A stretch of DNA of 47,049 nucleotides, taken from positions 1-47,049 of the forward strand of contig CAMHST010000013.1 in assembly GCA_946187865.1 (NCBI GenBank), read 5' to 3'. This DNA comes from an uncultured Bacteroidales bacterium (GTDB taxonomy: Bacteria > Bacteroidota > Bacteroidia > Bacteroidales > UBA932). How positions within the stretch are numbered: the stretch's first letter is position 1; every line of letters begins with the position of its first letter. Below the pieces are notes generated by a model. The model ran no database searches, was not told the DNA's origin, and was given only the letters and a program-made list of their open reading frames with translations. Shown here piece by piece: positions 41,366 to 47,049 of this stretch. The position numbers were made by a program, and so were the translations under genes.

Positions 41366-42019
41366 TTATGCGATAATGGCGAGCATGGCAATGCCGCCGA
41401 AATGACGGATGTTGTCATGCACTTCACGGACAACCAGTTGCAAGGTTTCGCAGTCGGGTTCTTCATGCCAGACCAGATTGCGCGACTCTTTGAGTTGTTT
41501 TACTTCCTCGATGCTTTTGCCCAGCTTGGCAGCAAGTTTGGAGAAAGCGGCTTCGTGCAGGTACTGTCGGTCTCCGGTTTGGACCAGATAGCGGATTCCG
41601 TCCCCGCCCAGCTCCTTTTCCCAATCGAATTTGACGGCGTATTTGGTCACTGGGCTGAAATCTACCCGGCCGTCAGAAAACCGGATTCCGGAAATACCAT
41701 TCTCCCTTTTTATTTGCCCCCAGGTCTTTTGCTGCATATTGCTGTAGCCTTTGTCCGGGGGGACAATCTGGTCATCGGGAATCCATATGGAGTCCCCTGC
41801 CTCACCACTCCAACGCCCTCCGGATGTAGGAATGTTTTTCCGGCCCCGGTCACTGTACAACTGGCCCCATAGAGCATCCAACTGGTCTTGCATCCCCTTG
41901 GGCAGCGCATCAAACCGTTTCTGTTTTTTTTCACTGTCCTGGATGGCATCCAAGCCGGATTGGAGTTCAAAGAGAGTGATTGCACGTTTCGATAACCTGC
42001 TTTTCTCTAGAAAGGACAT
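41366..42019 (-). CDS. HNH/Endo VII-superfamily nuclease resembling WHH-type toxin domains
   Basis: The 217-residue protein has no signal peptide and no trafficking domain. The C-terminal half follows the pattern of polymorphic-toxin nucleases: IRFSDGRVDFSPVTKYAVKF (112-131), a helical part, then VWHEEPDCETLQLV (183-196), REVH with H201, and HFGG with H206. In the WHH family the expected core is W-H-H, L-V-P, H and H-x-G-G; here it reads W184-H185-E186 and LVV. The N-terminal 80 residues are unrecognised. Base composition is like the host (35 of 60 at 41761-41820). It is four bases behind a 51-residue microprotein. Confidence 0.75.
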   Translation of the reverse strand: MSFLEKSRLSKRAITLFELQSGLDAIQDSEKKQKRFDALPKGMQDQLDALWGQLYSDRGRKNIPTSGGRWSGEAGDSIWIPDDQIVPPDKGYSNMQQKTWGQIKRENGISGIRFSDGRVDFSPVTKYAVKFDWEKELGGDGIRYLVQTGDRQYLHEAAFSKLAAKLGKSIEEVKQLKESRNLVWHEEPDCETLQLVVREVHDNIRHFGGIAMLAIIA

Positions 42020-42023
42020 CTTT

Positions 42024-42179
42024 TTATTTTTTCAGAAAGATACCAGCAACGGTCTTAATCAATTCTATTACTACTTTTGCGTCGTTTTCATCTGTTTTTA
42101 TCCTAACATTTCCGTCCTTGTCTCTGCCATACTCGAACCCTCTCATTTTGCTCTTAACTTGCTGTGATAATTTGCTCAT
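42024..42179 (-). CDS. 51-residue basic microprotein upstream of the nuclease
   Basis: An ATG at 42177-42179 opens a 51-codon frame ending in TAA at 42024-42026, four bases before the nuclease start. The product is rich in Lys (MSKLSQQVKSKMRG opening, ending in FLKK) with a hydrophobic stretch VVIELIKTVAGIF near residues 36-48. I find no known family. The tight spacing and the strand suggest co-translation with the nuclease. It could be an antidote, a helper or a phage-like small protein; I cannot tell. Confidence 0.55.
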   Translation of the reverse strand: MSKLSQQVKSKMRGFEYGRDKDGNVRIKTDENDAKVVIELIKTVAGIFLKK

Positions 42180-42216
42180 AATAAGTGATTTGGATTTAAT
42201 TAGATAGAATTGTTGA

Positions 42217-42387
42217 TTACTTTGAAAAAAGATTTTTGAACTTGTCTAATTCGTGCAACTGCACCTCTTTTTTGCAGGAAGGACATGTCACAGGCATGCT
42301 GAAGACAGTGGCGTTCCGCTCAATATCGGGTGCTTTGAATGAATGTCCGCAATGAGGACATCTTACGTTAACAAAACCTCGTAACAT
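42217..42387 (-). CDS. 56-residue zinc-ribbon microprotein
   Basis: The frame from the ATG at 42385-42387 to TAA at 42217-42219 encodes 56 residues. Two CPxC knuckles are visible, C10-P-H-C13 and C35-P-S-C38, followed by a helical end. This is a rubredoxin-like zinc ribbon. It lies between the lipoprotein gene (53 bases upstream) and the 51-residue gene (37 bases downstream) on the same strand. Small zinc ribbons of this type often bind nucleic acid or a partner protein; no function is assigned. Confidence 0.65.
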   Translation of the reverse strand: MLRGFVNVRCPHCGHSFKAPDIERNATVFSMPVTCPSCKKEVQLHELDKFKNLFSK

Positions 42388-42440
42388 AGTAAGATAGTTT
42401 TATTCTTATTCGTGGCCTACGCTTCTCCGAGTTAAGGTTC

Positions 42441-43775
42441 TCAGTGTGGGAAGTCTTCATCATTATCTGCCATAATCCAAATTGAAAGATGGCTTGTATA
42501 GTTGTCACCCGCCATTTCACAATCTTCTGCGGTGGGGTATTTATACCAGTCGCCATCTCCTTTCGACCAATCGCTCTCCAGGGATATGCTGAAAAGTTCC
42601 GTCCCTTCTCCGGAATAGAGATCCAATTGTGATATGTCTGTGAACGCTCCGGTGCTTTGCTGAACATAACCTTTAAGCGGAATCCGTTTATCAGCCGATT
42701 GGCTCGTATATCGATAATAGCCATCAACCTCATAGCCATTTGTAATTGTGAGGACCATTTCGATATTGTATTTTTTACTGCCATTGGTTAGATACCCTAT
42801 GTAACGCAATTCTTCACTGTTAGAGTATGAATCAACGTTGAACATAGCATCTACAGGTGTCACTCCTACATATCGGTTTGCTCCATTAAGCCAGATCCGA
42901 ACATCATTGAGTGTAATAAATGAGGCATATGAGGAAGTTGATGACACATCAGAAACATACCCGCTTAAGGTTAGAAAAACTGGTAGAGATAGATCTGTAA
43001 AAGCTTCTTCACTATTTTCGAATTGTGCCCAGATTGTATAATCATCATTTTCAAACTCATAAGTGATTTTGCCCATCATCTCGGATATTTCTGTGACCTC
43101 ACCCATGAACTTAATACGTTGAGAACCATAGTCCTTTATGAATTTGAACTCATTCTTTGAGAGGCTGCCTATTTGAGAAAGTGACATCGACTTTTTAAAC
43201 GGATAATCCTCATCGGCAGAAAACTCTGTAGAAGCAAAATGAATGGTTTTGAGACCGTCTATTTCAGTATTTTTCTCTATTACTCTCATAAAGGTGTTTT
43301 GATAAGTGATAGAACCATCCTCTTGTTTATATGCCTCAAAACCTTTTGAGGCATTCAAAAGTTCTGTCCGGATTTTATCTGCTTCTTCCGTTGAGAATGC
43401 GTATTGATGAACCATTATGCATCTTTCCGGATTTGACGCATCACAAACGGCTCTGATCAATTGGCTGCTGTTCGAGGTATTGGACACTCCCTCCGTTTGG
43501 ACATCAAAATCGCAGTCTTTTACCCAAGTCCCGACAATATATTGACCGGAATTATTCCAGCCTTTAAAAGAAAAACCATAGGTGCTTTTCAGGTCGTTAG
43601 AACTTTGTTGAATATTATTACTGACTGTAAACCACTGTGGCCGATAAGAGTAATCAGCTATAAAATCGTACGCATCAAAGGTCAATAATTCGGCCTGCTT
43701 GTTGCTCCTTCCCCCGCATGACAGTAGCATCCATGACAAAATGGGAAATGATAAATAAAGTAAAAGTTTTCTCAT
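42441..43775 (-). CDS. Lipoprotein with OB-fold (tRNA_anti-like) segment, AT-rich gene
   Basis: The start at 43773-43775 gives 444 residues with a lipobox LLSC (C20). The middle (about 220-300) reads QRIKFMGEVTEISEMMGKIT, then YTIWAQFEN and LTLSGYVSDV, a pattern of the tRNA_anti-like OB fold found in Bacteroidota lipoproteins. The N- and C-terminal parts are beta-rich and unrecognised. Composition is well below the genome (20 of 60 at 43021-43080). It follows the YD-repeat gene by eight bases in the same direction. Confidence 0.7.
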   Translation of the reverse strand: MRKLLLYLSFPILSWMLLSCGGRSNKQAELLTFDAYDFIADYSYRPQWFTVSNNIQQSSNDLKSTYGFSFKGWNNSGQYIVGTWVKDCDFDVQTEGVSNTSNSSQLIRAVCDASNPERCIMVHQYAFSTEEADKIRTELLNASKGFEAYKQEDGSITYQNTFMRVIEKNTEIDGLKTIHFASTEFSADEDYPFKKSMSLSQIGSLSKNEFKFIKDYGSQRIKFMGEVTEISEMMGKITYEFENDDYTIWAQFENSEEAFTDLSLPVFLTLSGYVSDVSSTSSYASFITLNDVRIWLNGANRYVGVTPVDAMFNVDSYSNSEELRYIGYLTNGSKKYNIEMVLTITNGYEVDGYYRYTSQSADKRIPLKGYVQQSTGAFTDISQLDLYSGEGTELFSISLESDWSKGDGDWYKYPTAEDCEMAGDNYTSHLSIWIMADNDEDFPH

Positions 43776-43783
43776 AATCTTTA

Positions 43784-45286
43784 TTATTTTTTCTTCAGCG
43801 ACTCTGCGCCATATGGTATTTCCTCCCAAACTCCGTCGACCGGACCGATTTCATCGGACTCTTTGTCAAGCATAAACATCGTTGATTGTCGTGAAATACC
43901 ATTCAGATGGTCTTTGTACTCGTCATATTGATTGATCTCGTCAACATATAAGTTATACAATTCCTTTGCTTGCTCGAACACCTCGCTATCCTTGCGCATG
44001 GCCCTTTCTGCATATGTTACTCCAACGAGAAGACTACTAAGATATTCTCCAGCTCCACGTACCTCACCTACCTGATTCATTGTGGGCCAGACTACCGCGA
44101 TAATGTAATTGGCGGTGTCATTCAAATCCGGGATATCGTATTCCAATACTTTTTTTGCAGAACGATAGGCTTCCAATCCTTTATCTGGATCTTTTTCTGA
44201 CGTATAGCCGTTAAACTGGTCTATCGCAGTATTCAGCAATTCTTTTGCAGCGTCGTATCGGGCATTAGATTTCTGTTGATCTTTTTCAACAAAGTCGAAG
44301 GAATCGTATCCGATGACTCGGACCAGGGTGTTCTCCAATATGGGCTCCCGGTTCCCGTTCTGTGTCTTGAACTTCTTTCTTTCGATCCAGTTACCGTGGT
44401 CGTCATACACATATTGGTAGAAGTAATCCCCGTGGCGGTTGTAGGAGGCTTTGAGCCAGGGCATGATCTCTATCTGCTTCTGGGCATCCGCGTTGGAAGA
44501 TTCGATGACCAGATCCCCCTGCTTGTTGTATCCAAAGTATTCTGAATAACTGGCTGCGCCATTGCTGGCCACGAAAGATCCTCCGCGGGCCACCAGACGG
44601 CCGGCATCATCATAGATGGAAATGCCACCTCTTCCATCCACCTTTCTCCCTTTTTCCGTGGCCACCTCTTTAACGCGGGTCATACCATTGTGATCGCAGA
44701 TGATGTGTGTAAAACCGTCTGCCGTATAATTCCATACTTCTTTTGCCCCTTCATAGTATCCGGACTGTGGGGCGCACTCATAGCCTCTGACATTATAATA
44801 ACTATAGCCGCTGTTTATTGTCCATTCGCTTCCAGCCAGACTCCAGTAATACGTAATTGAGTGCAACCTTCCGGAACTGTCGTATTCGTACTCGGCCTTC
44901 TCCCGGCTTCCGAGATTATTGATACTACCGGAGTTCGGCAGTTCACCCTTCGCACGATAGTACATGACGGTAGTGAGTTTGCCTGACGAATCGTATAAGT
45001 ACTGTTTGGTCACGGCCGTCTCATCGGTGTAATCGTCGTACCACTCACTTTCTCCGAGGATCTGCGCATAGACGAGATTGCCGGACGGATTGAAATAAAA
45101 CCTCCGGCTGGGAGAGAGAACGGTTTTTTCCTCTCCCCACTCTTCCGTGACATGTTTATAAAAATACTCGACCGTGGAAACATTCCCTTTCAGATTCATC
45201 CGGTGTAAATCTGAATCTTTTGATTGGGAATACGCATTTAGCAAACAGGTTATTGCTATGAATGTAGAAACAATGAACCGTTTCAT
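43784..45286 (-). CDS. Secreted YD-repeat (RHS-like) protein
   Basis: The ATG at 45284-45286 gives 500 residues with a signal peptide (about 1-20, ending NAYSQ). At least six YD-type motifs are visible: FYFNPSGNLV (63), YLYDSSGKLT (97), YEYDSSGRLH (133), IYDDAGRLV (224), FGYNKQGDLV (251) and YVYDDHGNWI (292). After about 320 the chain becomes helical (LLNTAIDQFNGY, KELYNLYVDEINQY) without further repeats. It is much smaller than full RHS toxins and has no RVxxxxG or PxxxxDPxG autocleavage core that I can see. It leads the minus-strand run toward the nuclease gene. Confidence 0.75.
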   Translation of the reverse strand: MKRFIVSTFIAITCLLNAYSQSKDSDLHRMNLKGNVSTVEYFYKHVTEEWGEEKTVLSPSRRFYFNPSGNLVYAQILGESEWYDDYTDETAVTKQYLYDSSGKLTTVMYYRAKGELPNSGSINNLGSREKAEYEYDSSGRLHSITYYWSLAGSEWTINSGYSYYNVRGYECAPQSGYYEGAKEVWNYTADGFTHIICDHNGMTRVKEVATEKGRKVDGRGGISIYDDAGRLVARGGSFVASNGAASYSEYFGYNKQGDLVIESSNADAQKQIEIMPWLKASYNRHGDYFYQYVYDDHGNWIERKKFKTQNGNREPILENTLVRVIGYDSFDFVEKDQQKSNARYDAAKELLNTAIDQFNGYTSEKDPDKGLEAYRSAKKVLEYDIPDLNDTANYIIAVVWPTMNQVGEVRGAGEYLSSLLVGVTYAERAMRKDSEVFEQAKELYNLYVDEINQYDEYKDHLNGISRQSTMFMLDKESDEIGPVDGVWEEIPYGAESLKKK

Positions 45287-45394
45287 TACATTTAATATTG
45301 AGGTTAGTTCTTTTGAAGTTATTAGTTGTTCAAATTTGGGAAAAAGGAGCGGATTACTCAAACTCATAGAAACTCAATTGAAGAGGGAATGGAT

Positions 45395-45504
45395 GCGTTA
45401 AGTGTAAGTGCTTCATTATGAATTTGTTATGCAAATGTGTCTAGGCGCTTTTGTCTAGACACTTTTGCATAATAAATTGATTTTCAGCTGTTTCCACTTA
45501 ACGC
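45395..45504. repeat. 110-bp nested inverted repeat
   Basis: An outer pair GCGTTAAGTG (45395-45404) and CACTTAACGC (45495-45504) is perfect. An inner pair TTATGCAAATGTGTCTAG (45427-45444) and CTAGACACTTTTGCATAA (45455-45472) matches at 17 of 18 bases around a 10-base loop. It extends outward by a further AATTT/AAATT after one mismatch. It is not at a gene end, so a simple terminator is unlikely. It may be a transposon remnant, a recombination site or a strong regulatory hairpin. Confidence 0.85.
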
Positions 45505-45561
45505 TTATTGCGCGTTTGATTCGCATCTTCCTCCTTGAAGGCGGATCAACTGGATAATAGC

Positions 45562-45577
45562 CCGCAAGATTTTGCGG
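45562..45577. repeat. Perfect 6-bp hairpin over the -33 element
   Basis: CCGCAA-gatt-TTGCGG. Its loop and right arm contain the TTTG of the GDPD-SGNH promoter, so a protein bound here would block initiation. Confidence 0.6.
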
Positions 45578-45601
45578 TCTGAAGAATAATCTGTAACTTT
45601 G
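45572..45601 (+). promoter_or_regulatory. Promoter of the GDPD-SGNH gene
   Basis: -33 TTG at 45572-45574, a 19-base spacer and -7 TAACTTTG at 45594-45601. The ATG follows after four bases (agat), so a leaderless message is predicted. Confidence 0.65.
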
Positions 45602-45605
45602 AGAT

Positions 45606-47049
45606 ATGTGTAAACGAGTACTTCTTATTTGTGTCGCCCTGTTGTGTGCCGTTTCGCAGCTTGGGGCGCAGCAGCGGGTGCAGATCTGCGCCCACCGGGG
45701 CTTTTGGGAGAGCGAATACGCCGCCAAGGCCCAGAATTCCATCGCATCTTTGAAGGCTGCCCAGGACAACGGCTTCTGGGGCAGCGAGTTCGACGTTCAC
45801 ATAACCGCCGACGATGTGGTTGTGGTTAACCATGACCCTGACTTCCACCGCCTGGACATCGGAACCAGTCGGCTCAGTAAGCTTCGGCACGAGGGCAAGC
45901 TCAAAAACGGAGAACCGTTACCTACCCTGCAGCAGTATCTGATTCAGGGAAAGGAGTCTCCCTCCACCATGCTGGTGCTGGAGCTTAAAAAACAAATCAG
46001 CCGTGAGCGGGCAGACAAAATGCTGGACGAGTGTTTCCGCATCTTGAAGGAAGCCGGGCTCTGGGACCCGTCGCGGGTGATGTTCATCTCGTTCGACTAC
46101 GAAGCCTGCAAACGCATAGCCAAGGAAGCGCCGGAATTTACCAACCAGTATCTGGAGGCCGACAAAGACCCGGATACCGTGCACAAGGACGGGATTAACG
46201 GTATCGACTATCATTTTTCCGCCTTCCGCTCTCATCCCGAATGGGTGGCCCGGGCTCATGAGCTGGGTATGAGCGTCAATACCTGGACCGTTGACAAAAC
46301 GGGTGACATGCAGTACCTGATAGACCTGGGGGTAGATTGCATCACCACCAACAAACCTCTGGAATTGCGTGCACTGCTGGGCGACCGCGAATTGCGTCCC
46401 CGTCGGCAGCCCTCTCCCGAGGAAATCCAGGCCTGGCTGGCCCGCTTGAAGCCCGACCCTGCCGCCCACACGCTGCAGCCGGACACCCTGATTTCCCGGC
46501 AAAGCCCTTACCGGGCCAGCAAGAACTTCGGCAAGCGGATTGCAGTATTCGGCGGCTCCCTTTCCGTGAACAAAGAGTCGGACGCGGCCAAGCAGATCTG
46601 GGCCGATTTGCTGGGCGCCCAGGTAGTGACCTACGGTGTGGGCGGCGCAGGCTTTTCCCGGGAACAGGGCTGCACCCTGCAGCGCCAGGTGGATACGGCC
46701 GGCGTTTACGACGTGTATGTCCTCTGGGCCTCCACCAACGACTACGGCAACAACCGCGAATGCGGAACCTGGCAGGACTACACCGCGTTTGACAACTACG
46801 ACGAGAGCAAGCTTTCCACGCAGTGCGGCGGCATCAATTACTGCATCAAGACCTTGCTGGAAAAGAATCCCCAGGCGGAGATCTATTTCTTCACCAGTCT
46901 CCGTTTCTTCGGCCAGGACGCCGGCAACAATCCTTTCTCGGAGGCGCCCAACAAAACGGGGAAAACTTTTGCCGATTATATAGACGCCCAGAAAGCCTGC
47001 TGCGCCTATTACGGCATCCCGGTGCTGGACCAGTTCAACTTGCAGGGAA
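45606..47049 (+). CDS. Secreted fusion of glycerophosphodiester phosphodiesterase and SGNH hydrolase (3' end cut by window)
   Basis: The frame from the ATG at 45606 stays open to the window end (481 residues). A signal peptide ends near LGAQ (22). The GDPD domain (about 25-275) has H30-R31, E61, D63 and H76 (AHRGFW, SEFDVH, VNHDPDF) plus NTWTVDKTGDMQYLIDLGVD, the family end block. From about 308 an SGNH/GDSL hydrolase domain begins: block I is G316-G317-S318 in VFGGSLS (GGS instead of GDS), and block III is ASTND with N378. The DxxH block would lie past the edge. It may strip phosphodiesters and acyl or acetyl groups from the same substrate; this is inferred. Confidence 0.85.
   Translation, partial: MCKRVLLICVALLCAVSQLGAQQRVQICAHRGFWESEYAAKAQNSIASLKAAQDNGFWGSEFDVHITADDVVVVNHDPDFHRLDIGTSRLSKLRHEGKLKNGEPLPTLQQYLIQGKESPSTMLVLELKKQISRERADKMLDECFRILKEAGLWDPSRVMFISFDYEACKRIAKEAPEFTNQYLEADKDPDTVHKDGINGIDYHFSAFRSHPEWVARAHELGMSVNTWTVDKTGDMQYLIDLGVDCITTNKPLELRALLGDRELRPRRQPSPEEIQAWLARLKPDPAAHTLQPDTLISRQSPYRASKNFGKRIAVFGGSLSVNKESDAAKQIWADLLGAQVVTYGVGGAGFSREQGCTLQRQVDTAGVYDVYVLWASTNDYGNNRECGTWQDYTAFDNYDESKLSTQCGGINYCIKTLLEKNPQAEIYFFTSLRFFGQDAGNNPFSEAPNKTGKTFADYIDAQKACCAYYGIPVLDQFNLQG

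Larger units (their letters stand above)
45287..45605. other. Gene-free gap between divergent genes
   Basis: This stretch separates the YD-repeat gene and the GDPD-SGNH gene, which point away from each other. It holds the nested palindrome at 45395-45504, a small hairpin at 45562-45577 and the promoter at 45572-45601. I see no clear -7 element for the YD-repeat gene, no tRNA and no credible coding frame. Confidence 0.7.

Noticed and set aside
43784..45286. Full RHS/polymorphic toxin with autocleavage shell
   Set aside because: It has only about 500 residues, with six YD motifs, a helical end, no RHS core cleavage signature and no toxin domain fused to it.
45500..45606. tRNA or 16S-like fragment (ctccttgaaggcggatcaac)
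   Set aside because: No cloverleaf or TPsiC arm can be formed, and the similarity to the 16S 3' end is short and imperfect.

Overview
The window looks like a chromosomal segment of a moderately GC-rich Bacteroidota member, most likely order Bacteroidales. The reasons are the TAnnTTTG -7 promoter elements (about twenty visible, several with a TTG -33 element 18-21 bases upstream), the weak ribosome binding sites, and marker families such as DUF3467, a BACON-domain lipoprotein, lipoprotein-type TamA (TamL), the short arginine decarboxylase and head-GIN (DUF2807) proteins. Most genes have housekeeping base composition (for example 38 G+C of 60 at 9001-9060). Two stretches are clearly AT-rich: 18840-19200 (12 of 60 at 18841-18900) and 42020-43800 (20 of 60 at 43021-43080). 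I see no rRNA, tRNA, CRISPR array, transposase or integrase.

Layout. 1-8208: 5' end of mutY, a ThrE-type amino acid exporter, an SDR-family protein, the DUF3467-KdsC-Maf operon, a secreted GH3 glycosidase, a GltS glutamate symporter, a repeated hairpin, and a secreted protein of unknown function. 8365-16376: valS, then a compact operon of hot-dog thioesterase, tatA, tatC and an ABC-F ATPase, followed by a DUF2807 protein and an M19 dipeptidase. 16445-18758 (minus): an XRE regulator, a degenerate dihydroorotate-dehydrogenase-like protein and cinA, translationally coupled at the last junction. 18759-19249: AT-rich regulatory gap. 19250-28304: queA, an acyltransferase, MscS, a Ca/Na antiporter, a BACON lipoprotein with an M6 metalloprotease, and rlmD. 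28559-37294: an outer-membrane protein and lipoprotein pair closed by a clear terminator, a GNAT-like protein with rarA, tamL, speA-like and a TrmH-family methyltransferase whose start codon lies inside a dispersed repeat.

37291-41296 is a possible envelope signalling cassette: an outer-membrane-like protein, a divergently transcribed membrane-anchored Ser/Thr kinase, and a converging lipoprotein with EF-hand and leucine-rich features followed by an HTH-like protein. 41366-45286 is the most accessory-looking part: a YD-repeat secreted protein, an OB-fold-like lipoprotein, two microproteins (a 56-residue zinc ribbon and a 51-residue basic protein) and an HNH/Endo VII-type nuclease with an unusual W-H-E motif. 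It is bordered on one side by a 110-bp nested palindrome. The window ends inside a secreted protein that fuses a glycerophosphodiester phosphodiesterase to an SGNH hydrolase.

Two global features stand out. About ten genes have the -7 element only 3-5 bases before the ATG, which predicts leaderless mRNAs. Six convergent gene pairs abut or overlap at their 3' ends.
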